Below are positions 11,111 to 23,076 of a DNA stretch of 64,000 nt, in pieces. The DNA comes from Pholis gunnellus (lineage: Eukaryota > Chordata > Actinopteri > Perciformes > Pholidae). Below the pieces are notes generated by a model. It was not told the DNA's origin. It worked only from the letters and a program-made list of their open reading frames with translations, and searched no databases. Every line of letters begins with the position of its first letter. The stretch's first letter is position 1. A program made the position numbers and the translations under genes. The stretch spans positions 20,430,128-20,494,127 of the forward strand of contig OU342820.1 in the NCBI GenBank assembly GCA_910591455.2, written 5' to 3'.

Positions 11111-12720
11111 TGAACATTATTGAGTGACGACAACGATGTTGGATTGAACGGTGAATCTCATTTTTATACCACAAATGGCCCTAAACACGTCCATTCATCA
11201 ACGCTCGGTCGGGCCATCGTGTGCTATGATGTAATATCCAGAGCCGGACCTGCAGGTGATCGAGAAAGACCCGCGTGTTTCACCGTTCACGTGGTAGTTT
11301 GCACTTCTCCCGAAGCAAACATAGCAATTACAGGCGCTGTCAGTCACTGTCAGGCGTGGCGTCGGTGATCAATCCAGCCCATTGGACTCAGGACGTCAGA
11401 CATGAACATACATGCAGGGGAGTTAAATCCTCCCCCAGCTCCCCGGCCTGCTGTTCAATCAGGTCCCTCCGCTGGGATCGGATGGGAATCCATTTTGTGT
11501 CGCAGGCTGCTGTTTCTCCTGCTACCTCTCAAGCAACATCTGTCTATTCCAACCCACAGCATCCAAACTATTCCCCAACATTTAAAAAAAACTGTGTTTT
11601 GACATTCTGGCCATCACTGTTGTTTTTCCTGCATCCTCCTCGTTCCCTGAGGTAACTGGCCAAAGGCAGTAATGTCACCTTTCTGCACAAAACAATGGGT
11701 TTGATGAAATGAACATTTTCCACTCCAACTGTCCACAACATGAAAGTGAAATGTCAGGCTTTGGTACTCGTCCCCCGGAATCAAACAGAAAGGATTTCTT
11801 TCTACAACTGCCATGAAACACGGACGTTGAAAAGCAATACAGGGAGATTACCAGGGTGCAAGAGGCAACAATTCAATTGACCAGAATGCATTACAGCAGT
11901 GAAACACAGTGGTTAAGTCCAAATTCAATTCTACCCACTGGAAGCGTACGGTATGCGTATGTAATTAGCATTCTCTTCTGTACTTAGAACACCAAAAAAT
12001 CAATGAACTTCCCCATTTTTTTTCATTAAAGTAATCAGACTTTCATTCAAATAAATGTCTGTTAAGTCTCTATCTTTTGCCAAATGAGGCAACACGATGG
12101 AGCGTATGGCCCGCTGATGGAAGCCCTTTGCATTTGTAGTGTTACCAACTGTGTGTGTCTGTACATCCTTCAAACGCATTTTGTAGACCCGTCTGTCTGC
12201 TCTTCTCTCTGAAATCGCTTCTTAGTTTTCCCAGAAATTTCGATATTTCTTCTGGGAGTGCAGTTAGTGACAGTGTGGGCTCCACTCTGATGTAGTTTTG
12301 ACAGCTTGACGGAGTAGCAGCAGGGGGGGCGGGGCTTAGCCAAGGATAATATTTTGTTTTTCCAGACCGTGCATTGGTCGAGCATTTTGAGTCCTCACAC
12401 CGGCGTGTTGTGAGCGCTGCATACTTGAAGTCTTACAAAACAGTGCTACACTGAGTTGGGAGTGATGAGCATTATAGAATGCCTCAATGTAGATAAACCT
12501 CATCCATCTCACATTTTCTACAAATGTTTTTATTGAAAAGAAGTATCGCCTACATATGCATTTACACCACATCACAGTGCCGTCAGCTTTTTTTAATATT
12601 TGGCTTTGATAACCATTTAAAAGACGTTTTAACCCGACGAAGATCCGACTGTAGTGACAATGCTGTCCATTTGATGACATGTGCAGGTGTTTCAGCAACA
12701 GGTTTCTGCCCATTCTTTGC
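11111..12720. other. mixed non-coding stretch
   Basis: No credible exon is seen. Frames of 126-128 codons at 11275-11655 (plus) and 12336-12722 (minus) have no recognisable domain. A GC-rich run is at 12320-12338. Parts are unique and parts look repeat-derived, but no family could be named. Confidence 0.3.
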
Positions 12721-13510
12721 ATATTAATTAGAATATTCTCTTAAGTGCTCAACATGCCGCTGCCCTGTTAGGATCAGGAGGAGATCAATAACTGAAAGAG
12801 GAGTAGAAGAGACAAGCGGGTACACCGGAGGGATAAATGGCAATACACGATCGCAGAATAACTCCTGAAACATTAGCCCACAGATGGATGGATATGAGAG
12901 TATATGAGGGTAGAGTTTTTCCTTTAACTGCGCAGTTATCACCGCCGTCAAACCTCTGAGGGAAACAAAGACATAATAGCCCCATTCTTAACTTTATTTC
13001 TCTGTAGCTTCTGTGCATGTACATTATTCTCATCCGCCCCTGTCGCCCTCGCATGCAGCACAACAGATAGAGATCTAAAGCTGCCGTCTCCGGTCTTGAG
13101 GGAACCCGCGGGGGGTGGGGTGGGGGAGGAAAGGGCTTTGTTAGGCTACGGGTCCCCCGCCTGCACAGCTTCACCGCTCGCCCCGGCGTGGGTAAAGAAA
13201 CAGGCATACACACTGACCTCAGAGCTGTTGTTTAATCATCAGGGCATTTTAATGGCTTGTCAGGGTAATGAAATATGGTTGGAGGCTACCTGGTGCAAAC
13301 ATTACGATAAATCCCTCTCACACGAGCCTACGCACGGGCTTAATGGTTATAAATCATCACTTTGGGGAGAGAAAAATGACAGCTATTAAAATAATGAATG
13401 GGATGATTAATTTTTCACATTAAAGATTAAAAGCTATGAAAGGTATCATCAGATATTTGAGCCGCCGTAAACGTTTGAAAGTGAGAGCTTATTTTCCGCA
13501 CTTTACGACG
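12721..13510. promoter_or_regulatory. candidate conserved non-coding cluster
   Basis: The segment 13200-13510 is AT-rich but complex, with TTTAATCATCAGG near 13230, TTAATGGTTATAAATCATC near 13340 and TTAAAATAATGAATGG followed by GATTAATTTTTCAC near 13386-13420. The density of TAAT/ATTA cores is high and no simple repeat intrudes. A GC-rich stretch at 13080-13190 separates it from 12721-13040. Confidence 0.35.
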
Positions 13511-13534
13511 CCCTCCGTTTCTTCACTGTCATCC

Positions 13535-13612
13535 AAGTTTTCTGCCCCCTTTTTTTTTTTATAAATATATATAAAAATACAAAATATCCCCTCTCTCTCT
13601 CTCTCTCTGTGT
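13535..13612. repeat. poly-T, TA-rich and (CT)n low-complexity tract
   Basis: A T run sits near 13551-13560, then AT-rich sequence, then a CT array at 13590-13608. Confidence 0.9.
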
Positions 13613-14640
13613 GCTGGCTGGGTGCGCCCGCCGACACAGGCATTCCTTACACCTAATTTGTGCTCTTGTAAAAGTGCTCTGAGGAAAAGCCTTGAAGAAC
13701 ACTCATTGCTTGAGGCAGTACAGGACCCTCTCAGCCTCTCTGCAGGGGCTCCTCAAGGCTCTCACCGACATTATTTCATACCTCTAAAGCTGTCATACCT
13801 ATAGCCTCTCACAAGAAGAATAAGAAGAGCCGGCCAGAGGTAGTTTGCCTCGTCTTTTCGGCCATATTTATTTTCTCGCTTGTTCTTTGTCAGCTTCCCC
13901 CCGAGCTACATCTGTTCTGTTGCTAGTGAGAGCTGATTAGTCAACTTTTCCTGCTTGGAAAATGCGTGTCGAACAAAGACGGTATATAATAACACATGCT
14001 CGCTGAGCTGGAATAAATCCCCATGTATAGACAAACCGTGACAACCTCCCTCTCTTCGTCAGATGGCTCCCAGGAGAAGGTGCGTTATTGCGCATAGATT
14101 CATAATTCTGCTTTTTCTCTTCCGGGGGACTCGGAGAGTGTTGTTCAGACATATATCACCCAAATTGCGAGGCGAAAGATTAGAGGGGAGAAGCGTAATT
14201 AGAACATTAATAACCATACATGTTAGGGAACATAAGTAAATGAGTTTTTTTATATGATGAATGGGAATGTAAACAAAAGGCAGGAGAGTGAGCGCTTCAA
14301 TTAGGTATTCCAAGCAGGCTTCTGTCTCAGTAGAGACGGGGAATGTAGGCTTCTCCCACTGTTGCCCAATTATTTCTGTGTTCCCAGGCAATGATGGTAT
14401 TGCTTGTCCATCTGCAGCCTTCAAAGGGATATTCAAATCGTCTCATTGAAGCAACGGCTCCATTTGTTGGCAGAGAATAAATTGTTGGCGAGAAATATAT
14501 TTATATATCTTTTTTTTTTTCATCCGCTCAGAGCAAAGCCAGGTATTTGTGCAGCTAAACTTATTTACAAAGTGGTGGGAAATTTAAACGACTCCTCTGG
14601 CGTTTCCGTGCGCCTCCTTTTTTTTCTTTGATTTCTTGCT
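13613..14640. promoter_or_regulatory. candidate conserved non-coding cluster
   Basis: Repeat-free complex sequence extends from about 13840 to 14480. Motifs include GCGTAATTAGAACATTAATAACC near 14192 (read as two parts), CAATTAGGTATTCC near 14298 and GCCCAATTATTTC near 14365. Open frames on the minus strand (71 and 125 codons) have no known domain. A T run at about 14510-14520 ends the block. Confidence 0.33.
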
Positions 14641-14641
14641 T

Positions 14642-14657
14642 TGTGTGTGTGTGTGTG
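14642..14657 (+). repeat. short (TG)n microsatellite
   Basis: Eight TG units precede a GC-rich stretch. Confidence 0.9.
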
Positions 14658-14659
14658 CG

Positions 14660-16100
14660 TGCACTCGCCTGCACGCACGGTTTCTTTTTTCATTTCACAC
14701 GCCGTCACCGGAGACACGCGTGATGGCCGCCCACGCCTCCTTCATGTTCCTCCAGCTCCTCTCCGCCGTCTGCTAATGATCCAGAGATACCAAAATAAAG
14801 GGCCACTGAAACAAAATGGCCACCTCAGCTGCCCACTTGTATCTCAAACCCTCCCCTCTCGAATCAATTCTGACATTTCATTCTGCCCTTATAGAAGGTA
14901 ATGGTGCATTCAGAGGTTGTTACCGATAATGTTGAAACGGCATTGCTTGGTTTCATTGGGTAGACGTACTGTAACCTCTGCAGCAGCTCCTCTCTCTCTC
15001 TCCACCTTCTCTCCTGTTGTTTTTCCTCTCAGACTGAAAACGTCGGTATTTACCGGCTCAAATATCTCCTTTGGCACAAGTGGGAGCGGCGCTTTCGTTT
15101 ATTTTTTTCATTTTCTGCTAACAAGTAACCAACCGGTGTTTGTATTTCCCTCCCACTCTTGTGTTCACACAACATGAAGTGAAAACAACCTTTTAAGTCG
15201 GCTAGTCAATACGCTGTTTCTAATATATTATTTACCGCCTATGGGTTGTATATCAGAATGCGCTAAACAACTGTTTCGGTTTTTTGCAGTCGTAATCATG
15301 TAGAGAGAAATCACAGAGCCAGATGTCTGGCCCTCATTTTACAGCGTTTATGTTTTCCTCCGAGTTTATGTAAAATTCATCCTCCCCTGTTTTATTTATT
15401 CCCCCGTTTTCACAGACTCAACAATTAGTCAATTCCCAATCAACAAGAGAAAAGAAATTGCTTTTAATTACTTTTGATAAATGACAAATTGTGTTGGCAT
15501 GGCTCCCCGCGAATGCTTAATCAGGTGCGGGGCGGGGTGGGAAGGCGGGCACCGGGAGAAAGGGATTTCTGCTGGGATGAAATCAATGCGCCTTCTCTGC
15601 GGTTCACCGGCTGGGCTGCTGGGCACCAGCCAAGCCGAGGCCTGGGAAGATGCACGAGTCAGCAGAAACGGAAAAAAGGCTCCCGCTGTACGAGAGCAGT
15701 CACACGGCGAGACGCGCTGCTGTCTGTGCATATGGAGGCACGCGCGGGGCTGTAATGATCGCTCACGACGTTAAATGTTTTGCAGACGTCGATGCAAATG
15801 CACATTCAGACGCGACCGGCGCACTCAATTAGTCACTCTGACCAAAATAATAAAGCCGCTGCCGGATAATGTCGTTACCCAAACGCGGCAGCAGCTGTCC
15901 AAGTTTGTTTGACGATGAAATCAAACCCGACGAAATGAATTACAGGAAGCAGTACAATCTTTACGATTCACAAATCGCTCTGACAGGAGAACATGTGTTT
16001 GGATCCACGACTTAAAGGAACATTTCGCTAAATGTTTCTTAGTGAGCACAGGGTTGTAATTGTGGTGAGGTTGCCAGGTTTGGTACCATCGAGGCCAATG
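14660..16100. promoter_or_regulatory. mixed block with a candidate conserved segment
   Basis: The segment 15420-15520 has clustered AATTAG, CCAATC, GCTTTTAATTAC and TTAATCAGG motifs. It is followed by GC-rich sequence to about 15740 and an inverted POU octamer ATGCAAAT at 15792-15799. The overlapping frames on both strands at 15468-15832 are mutually exclusive and have no known domain. The remainder of the stretch shows nothing specific. Confidence 0.3.
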
Positions 16101-17180
16101 CAAACACCTGTATCTGGCGGCCCACAGCAGCTGGAGGCCGAGTGTTGCATGTCGTTTTTTAACGTGTGCGTTGTGCGTATAGGGATGAAGCTAATGTTTC
16201 CGCTCTGACTTCCAGTCTTTATGCTAAGCTAGGCTAACCACATCCTGGTTTCAGCTACCTACCTAACAACCACATCTGAGATGGATATTCATCATCTAAC
16301 TGGAGGAAAGAAGGAAACATGTTGAATGCTTTAAATTTAAATTAACATTCCATGAAAATACATTCCAGGCAGATTGTGGCGTTCTCTGTGTTTCAGCTGG
16401 ATGCACGTCTTTACCAGAAGTACAAGTGCATTGTGTGTAATTGCCACTTCACAGAGTTGCATTGTTGTATACAATAATGTTATTTGATGTAATGTGTAAG
16501 CAGCATTTTATGATCGTTTGTGAAATGCTTCAGGCAAAAATACAAACATCTCTCTCTGAAGTCTAATAGAAGAACACAGTCCAGTGGTGGAACGTACATG
16601 AACTCGAGTACTTTACATGTTCTGCTACATTTCAGAGGGAAATATTGTCATTTCTATTCCAATTTTCATCCCCTTCCTGTCCAGTGAAAACCACGTATCT
16701 CCAGATGTGTGGATGATGAATGTTTGTGATGAACTGAAGGAGGAAATGTTCCTTTTACGAGTTGAGAAAATCCTCCAACTTCTTCAGATAAATAAACTGT
16801 GAAGAAGCTTCTTGGATCCGATCGTCACGAAGCTGAAAGGCTGTTTGTTGTTTTCAGAGATACGAGGTTCTCACAGGACAGCTGCAAACATGTGATGATC
16901 TTATAGAAGATGATGCATTGATGAATACTAAACTAACCAACAGGACACAACGGAGTAACGATGCAACATATATATCCGCTGATATTAATTGTGCTATTAC
17001 TCAAATCAGATTTTGAATGCATAACTTTTATTTGTGTTCTTTCGCAGTGTGTTCTTTTATTGAGTAAAAGGATTTGAATAATTCTTGAATAATAAACTCT
17101 GCATATTGTTCCTGAATGAATGTATTTAGTGTATTCTGCAGTGGTTCAAATGATCTACCGGTTGTTATTGTATAACTCTC
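16101..17180. other. repeat-derived non-coding DNA
   Basis: The segment 16205-16262 contains TATGCTAAGCTAGGCTAACC followed by CATCCTGG, a string I associate with dispersed fish repeats. The rest is AT-rich with no gene. Minor A/T runs only. Confidence 0.4.
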
Positions 17181-17183
17181 TCT

Positions 17184-17203
17184 CACACACACACACACAC
17201 ACT
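17184..17203. repeat. (CA)n microsatellite
   Basis: Short CA run just upstream of the candidate exon at 17257. Confidence 0.9.
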
Positions 17204-17256
17204 CTTTACTGCAGTGTGTATTTTAACAGGAGCTCCGTTCTTCCGTCTGTCCGCAG

Positions 17257-17346
17257 GGTTCTTCAGCACCTGTGGCAGCAGCAGTCGAGTGACCCAGCTT
17301 CAGCCCGACCGGCTTTACCTGTACATGGAGACCCCCAGCTGGTCAG
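17257..17346 (+). CDS. candidate single internal exon of an unidentified gene
   Basis: Upstream is a pyrimidine-rich tract ending in CCGCAG, a good 3' splice site. Downstream, TCAG is followed by GTCAGC, a weak 5' splice site. The 90-nt interval enters and leaves in phase 1. Read that way it encodes 29 full residues including STCGSSSRVTQLQPDRLY, then LYMETPSWS. Phase 1-1 exons are common in extracellular proteins. I do not recognise the protein. The other forward frame is also open here, so openness alone is weak evidence, and no neighbouring exon was found within the window. It could be a chance match, a decayed exon or an isolated exon in a large intron. Confidence 0.28.
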
Positions 17347-17349
17347 GTC

Positions 17350-18340
17350 AGCCTCCACACAAACCCCTTTAAACCCCTCGTGTCCGTGTGCTGTGCGCTG
17401 TCCGTCCTGTGCTGTGGGTTTGTGTTCTTCTGGAGTTAATCTGGGTTGTTTAGGTTCATACTACCTGTACGCAGGCTTGGAATCTGAATTTGTTCAATTT
17501 TCTATGAGATTCCAGGAATTATCTAGTAGAGAATCCATCAGAAAGGTTTGATTTTTTGGGACCCAGTGCTTCTTGAAAACCAGGTGTAGATATAAGATGA
17601 AGCGTAATCTGCAACTGTGTGGATCATTTTTTCCTTAATCTGACTCAAAAACCTATTTTCTTGCAGAGAAGTTACATTTTTCCAGTTGTGTCAAGTTCAT
17701 GTTGATATTTGAGTATAGAAGAGATCTTGTCAATGCCTACATTTAGATAAATCGAGAACATTGAGGACATGTTTCTACAGCCATTGCAGGATAAAGAAAT
17801 ACTGATTTTGGGGATTCAGGTGGTGAACTTGCTTTGAGTGTTTTCTGTGCTCTTCATGTCGTCATGTTTTGGACATCAAGTCAATCTAATACGTTGTTTT
17901 TAGTCGCCTTCCAAAAGGACTTGTATATCTGTTCTGATCTGACGCCTCTTTCGACGGGATAAGATTACAAAATGATTCATAGTTGATGTTTGGTTAGGTT
18001 TAAGCCCAAACATAACATATTTAGGGTTGGGGAAACGTCATAGTTTGGGTTGAAGAAACTACTTTGTGAAGGTGAGATGAAAAAACAAACCCATGTTGGC
18101 TGCACGTTGTCTCCCGTACTAAAAGGTTTTTTCTGACCTCCAGCAGCTTAACTTCTCACCACTCTGCAGTGATGTAGAGGTGTACTTCAGGGCGTGTCAG
18201 TACACCGTGACGTCACTGTTGGTGGTGGTTTCGGGTGCAACCGGGCAGCTGTGTTTGGTGCAACATGGTTGAAACGTGAAAAGATGCTGTTCAGTCCGAT
18301 ACGGACTCATTTGCAGACAAAGTCATCAAAAAGACGGGTT
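17350..18340. other. non-coding stretch, nothing specific seen
   Basis: This is complex sequence of intermediate AT content without recognised repeat ends, motif clusters or exons. Confidence 0.3.
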
Positions 18341-18344
18341 TCAG

Positions 18345-18587
18345 ACGGGTGTTTCAGTTTAACTGGTGACCGTGTTAACTGGTGACTTTCAGCCTAATTG
18401 CTCGTAGTAACTTAATGGTTGGTGTCGATGATAAACAGAGATGAGCGAGTATTTAAAATTGATTGAAGGCTTTTACGAGGACATGTTCTGTTGGTGTTTT
18501 TCTACAGCTGCCGTCACTACGAGCAACCACGGACGCATTTGGCTGAACACCAGTTAACACGGTCACTGGTTTAACCAAAACACCGGC
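18345..18587. mobile_element. long inverted repeat (foldback or MITE-like)
   Basis: The left arm 18345-18408 pairs with the reverse complement of 18516-18587. Both read GTGACCGTGTTAACTGGTG, and both end at the loop with GCTCGTAGT. The outer parts match less well (ACGGGTGTTTCAG against CCGGTGTTTTGG). The loop is about 107 bp and has no gene. The arms would form a stable hairpin in RNA or DNA. A miniature inverted-repeat transposon is the simplest explanation; no target-site duplication was confirmed. Confidence 0.6.
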
Positions 18588-18589
18588 TG

Positions 18590-19185
18590 GCTGCCAGCTG
18601 TTAAACATGATGACCACCACTGGACTGGTTGTAGCTCCATTTTAAAAGTGAATGAAGTCAAACCTGTGAGCGTCTTCACGGTGTTTGACGTTCTGTTCGT
18701 GAACTCAGAGAACAGAGTTGATCTTCTCGTGACTTGTAGCTCCTAATGTGTCTCCGGTGTAACGTTACATGTTTACATCTGGACATTAGCTCATGTGTTC
18801 CACACACTCACTAACAGCACACAGACCTGGAACGTCACTGTGTTTAGGTTGCATCCTCCATCTTTGGTGGTTAACGTCCTTCATAGCTTGACATGATATT
18901 GCAGTCCTCCGTACCTCCATTACTGAACTGTACGCACACTCATGCATGTACGTCATCATTGTTTCCAAACTGTAAAAAGGTCTTTTAAGTTCCTCTTTAA
19001 AGTCACACCAGTGGACGACCCGTCCGTCCACCAATCCATCGCTCTTGCTCCGCATATCGCTGTCCGTTGAGCGTAATTGTTATCTGTTTCAGAGGCATAT
19101 CAACACGTGATGCTGTTGTTCTTTGAAGGGGCGTTCTGGTTTCTTGTGACCATTTTCTCCACTTTCCACACATTGTTGAAAGTGA
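18590..19185. other. non-coding stretch, nothing specific seen
   Basis: No exon, repeat family or motif cluster is recognised. Confidence 0.3.
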
Positions 19186-19189
19186 GACT

Positions 19190-19860
19190 CACACCTCCCG
19201 GCACGGCTATTTTGCGCCGGTCCTCTTCTCACCCGGGGCCTGACTCCAGAAGCCAAAGCGCTCAGGAGTTTGAGGAAGAAAAAAAACCCGTCTTCATGCC
19301 CTACTCGCCGTGGAATGCGCCCTCGCTGTAATAAAGCCTGTATGTATGCACGCCTTACTCTCCCCCTATTCGGCCATATTGTGCTAATGTGTGCTGGTTA
19401 AGTAGCGGAAGACTAGAGAGAGACTCTTATCCATATGCCTGAGAGCCCAGGAGCCGGCGTGATCTCTCCCCAGACGGAGTCCTCTGCCTCCCCGCCCATC
19501 CTCCGCGGAGCCATATAGCAGGTGGCGGTGAGGATCAATGGGCCTCCGCCATTACCTCCTCTCCACTTCACATCTCCAGCCTCATCTCCAGGGGGGGCCC
19601 GCGGGGCACGCGGCGCATCTAGCTGCAGCACACCGGGAGAAATAGGGACGTTTTCCATTAGTCTAATTGCTCGGTTATAGTTCTATATTATTGCCGTGAT
19701 CACCACTGCGGCTTGGTAATGATGGACCTCCCGTGCCCCCACGTATAGCTGGTGGGTGTTATGTCTCCCCCGTCACCACCCATTGAAACTGCACTCGCAG
19801 TGGGTGTAGGAGGAGAGAGCGAAACTTAACGCTGAGAAGAAAACAGGAGGATAAACAACC
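19190..19860. promoter_or_regulatory. candidate conserved non-coding block
   Basis: Complex, GC-moderate sequence runs from 19190 to about 19810, with GTCTAATTGCTCGG near 19660 and GGTAATGATGG near 19715. A purine-rich A/G tract (about 19861-19890) ends it. The minus-strand frame of 81 codons has no known domain. Confidence 0.3.
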
Positions 19861-19894
19861 CAAAAAAAAGAAAAAAAAGAGAGAGAGAGCACTT

Positions 19895-20240
19895 CAAATG
19901 TTTTGATGTAAGAGTTTAATCAAATAGCCTCAGCTATTTACATTCTCAACAGGTGCAGCGTTCGGCTGATTTATGGAATAAACACTGGAGTTCTAGTGCT
20001 TGTTCATTTGCCTCCGCTAAAAACTGGCAATATGGGGCTAATTTGCAATAATTTGCTGCTGCTGTGGCCACTGGTTAGGAATGTTTATATAATCACGATA
20101 TAATAAGAAAAATGAAAATGAGTTTTTCACGCGGCTCAGGCCCTGTCAAACACAGCTCACGGACTCGCTAAATGATAATTACATTCCTCAAGCGCAGTAT
20201 TACATTTCTCTGCTCTTACGTGGACTTTGTTCCTGGTAAA
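19895..20240. promoter_or_regulatory. candidate conserved non-coding block
   Basis: This repeat-free sequence includes GAGTTTAATCAAATAGCC near 19912, GGCTAATTTGCAATAATTTG near 20036 and AAATGATAATTACATTCC near 20171. It is flanked by low-complexity tracts on both sides. Confidence 0.32.
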
Positions 20241-20243
20241 CGA

Positions 20244-20260
20244 GGGGGGGGGGGGGGGGG
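20244..20260. repeat. poly-G tract
   Basis: A run of about 17 G, and a second run of about 16 G at 20704-20719. Confidence 0.95.
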
Positions 20261-20261
20261 T

Positions 20262-20660
20262 ATTAATTTCATTTAAAGGCGATATGACCCGGTATTATTA
20301 TTCCCACTTCTGAGCTTCCCTTCAGTGCAGAAGGTTTCCCCCATCAGCGACTACACGAGGAGTCCTCCATCAGTCAGCAGATGAGGTGGGATTATAATGA
20401 ATTCATTTACCCTCAAAGACTCTCTGCCTTTCTTCTCTCTGTTTATATTAAATCCATTTGCATAACGCCCGTCTCTCGTGATCGAGACATTGGGAGAAGC
20501 GTTAGTTTTAATCGGCGCCTGAATATTTCACAGCTCTCCCTACAGGTCAGCACATAAAAGCTGCTTCCTGTTTTTTGGATTTCCTCTCGCGCGGTCGGAC
20601 TGTTGCTGATTATCTCGCCTCTTAAGAAGGAGAAAATCCTTGGCCCTGTTGTTTTATTTA
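20262..20660. promoter_or_regulatory. candidate conserved non-coding block with POU octamer
   Basis: This sits between two poly-G tracts. A perfect POU octamer ATTTGCAT is at 20456-20463. Nearby are GATTATAATGAATTC (20391 onward), TATTAAATCC (20446) and GTTTTAATCGGCGCC (20504). Octamer-binding POU factors recognise ATTTGCAT; that this copy functions is inference. Confidence 0.37.
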
Positions 20661-20719
20661 TTTATCTTTTACAGGTATGGGTATTGATCTTTGCCTGTGC
20701 TGCGGGGGGGGGGGGGGGG

Positions 20720-21400
20720 CATGTTCCCTGTTGTAGCAGAGCTTATTAAACAAATAGGCCAGAGAACAAGGCCACAATCGCTTTGAATCATGAAGGAGGT
20801 TGCCCGTCTTAAAGCACCACTGTATCAAATATGAAACGCTCCACTAACAAGGTGTGTAATCTATTTTAATCAGATCATATTTTATGAAACAAGGGGGAGG
20901 TTGAACTTAAGTAAGAGAGAAAGATGGAGATACTTGGAGGGAGGGTGTGTGTGTGTGTGTGGGGGGGGCGGGGGGGCGGTTGGGGGATTGTAGTTTGAAA
21001 TTGGATGTGACGGCCGGGGACCATGACTTGATTTTACATGCATGGCTTTATAATGAAGCCACGCCAAATGGTCAGTTATGGTTAGGTTTTCGGGGGAGCC
21101 GCAGCCTCTGCTGTAATGGGAGGCTAATTCAGGGCCCATAACGCCGTGACAAGCCGCAGAGAGCAGAGCCGGGATACGGATGTACGTTCGAGGCTCTGGG
21201 GGCAGGGAGGCAAATTGCCGGGTAGCCCCGAGTGTATGACGGGGTCAACAGCAGCGTAACACATAAATACAATCCAAACACACTCACCCGCTAACTCGCT
21301 CAAAGCGGAGTGACTTCACGTTGTCATCGCAAACTCAGAGCCATGATCCTTTTTATATTTCTTATTTTACACCGGCTGGGTTCATAGGCTAGTTTTCAAT
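20720..21400. promoter_or_regulatory. mixed block with a GT/G-rich tract and a possible conserved segment
   Basis: A TG/G-rich low-complexity tract lies at about 20945-20985. The part 20985-21140 is complex and CpG-containing. The antisense proline/threonine-rich frame is a translation of the low-complexity tract. Confidence 0.3.
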
Positions 21401-21404
21401 CATG

Positions 21405-22070
21405 TTTTTTTTTTTTTTTTCTTGTGCGATAAATTGTTTCAGATCCTGTGACACTAGACTGTGTTATGAATATATGAATATATATGTATAGACACTCTGA
21501 AGACCGTAGGAAGCTCCAGCAGTCAGGCAGGGTAATGGATAGAGTTATTATATACTGCTCTGGGAGGCAACACTTGTTGGCCTGGGGTTTTTTTAATAAT
21601 CATAAGAAAACATTAAGCTCCAAGTTTCTGCCCACTAAAAAAATACGTTCAATTTGAGTCTGAACTTAATGTAGACGGAGACAGTTTATCTACAGAACCT
21701 CCTGGAAGAGAAATCCTCTGTTGTAAATAATCCAAGAGGAATAAGAAATACATTCGCCCAGATCTCAGAGAAAACAACACGAGAGAAGTAGTGTAGTATA
21801 GTTTCTGTTCTTCCTAAAATAAATGCTCTGCTGTGATGGTAAATGGTGGCGGTATTAATAGATGGAGATATTAGTCACTGCTCTGGGAAGCACCACTTAG
21901 AGGAAGAGCTTCCTGCGGACGAGGCCAGAGAAATTCCTCAGACGTCAGTCGCTGTAACGTCACTAAAAGAAAGCGTTTCACCTCGACCGCGCATGGCGTG
22001 TGTGCTCCCTGTTTGTCCTGCTTTGTTGTGGTGAATTCTCCAGATTTCTATATTTCTTTTTTTTTGGGAA
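21405..22070. other. non-coding stretch after a poly-T tract
   Basis: A T run occupies 21405-21420. The rest is AT-rich without a recognised gene; TATATG-type sequence is at about 21470-21490. Confidence 0.35.
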
Positions 22071-22515
22071 GGGGGGGGGGGGGCTTGAGTGTTTCCGAGG
22101 CCGCTCCGCCACCACCTCCGAGGTGATGAGGCAAAAGGGAGGAGGAGGAGGAGGAGCAGAGGGAGGTGGGGGGGGGGGGGCGCCTGCGTCTTTAAAAGCT
22201 AGATGGAGTGAGGGAGCGGGGCGGACGGGTGGCTGGCAGGATTGTGCTGACGGCAGGGCTTTGGTTCAGAGCATGCCCATTAGAGGGAGCCATAAATCCT
22301 GGGCTCTCTGGGCCGGGCTGTGTCAGCAGTCCACTGAATGAATTGATTTTAAACGCCACTGAAAAAAAAAAAGAGAAAGTGCATGAGAGGGAGAGAGAGA
22401 GAGGGAGTGACTATTTAATTCAGCCTCCGCCAGAGGCCCACACCCCGTTCCACCCCGCTCAGTCCGGGACTGTGGTCGGGGAAAAAAAGGGGGGGTGGAG
22501 GAGGAGGGAAGTCTA
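22071..22515. repeat. purine-rich region with poly-G, (GGA)n and GA tracts
   Basis: G runs at 22071-22083 and 22168-22180, a GGA array at 22138-22156, a GA-rich tract at about 22385-22408 and a G-rich tract near 22480-22510. Gly/Glu- or Pro/Ser-rich frames on either strand follow from this composition. Confidence 0.8.
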
Positions 22516-22519
22516 GAAG

Positions 22520-23070
22520 CACTGAAACTGTCACCAGCAGCGAACCCGAGGCTACGCGGCCCCCACGCGTTTGATTTAAACACGAGGTAAACACACAAAA
22601 CCAAATACATAATCTCAAATTCCATACAGCATTTGTTCTCTCCCACCCCTCTAATTTCTTCCTCTCAGCCCTCTCCTCTCACATCTCCACGAGAGAAATG
22701 AGACATATCGTAAAGAAAAAAAGAGGCGCAGCTGCATTTGAAATTCAAATGTGTTGGATTTTGAAATTGATGTATGTGTTTATTCATTTACGAGCAGCAT
22801 CCATGTGTGCATGCATTTATATATTATCAGCAGCGATGAAACGCTGCATAGGAGGCTCGTGGCCCATCTTCTCTCCCCCTCGCGCCCCCTCGTCTTTTGT
22901 TTCTTCCTCGGGCTGCAAGAAATATTTCTGCGAACAGACACGCGGTAAATTGAGCATGAGGACCAGTTTCAGGCGGTCACGCTGTTCTTTTAATTTATTT
23001 TGTATTTTTCATGTAAACACATTTAGTCTGCGTGCTAACCTCGTGTTTGTCACACGGTGACGTCCCCTCT
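22520..23070. other. non-coding stretch, nothing specific seen
   Basis: Complex sequence of mixed composition with no exon recognised; 22690-22850 is AT-rich with TGCATGCATTTATATATT-type strings. Confidence 0.3.
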
Positions 23071-23076
23071 GTGTAC

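Noticed and set aside
13096..13213. GC-rich overlapping frames on both strands
   Set aside because: Short, composition-driven and without splice signals or a recognised product.
17120..17551. 143-codon plus-strand frame overlapping the candidate exon
   Set aside because: It runs in a different frame from the splice-phase-consistent reading and includes a SHTHTHT microsatellite stretch.
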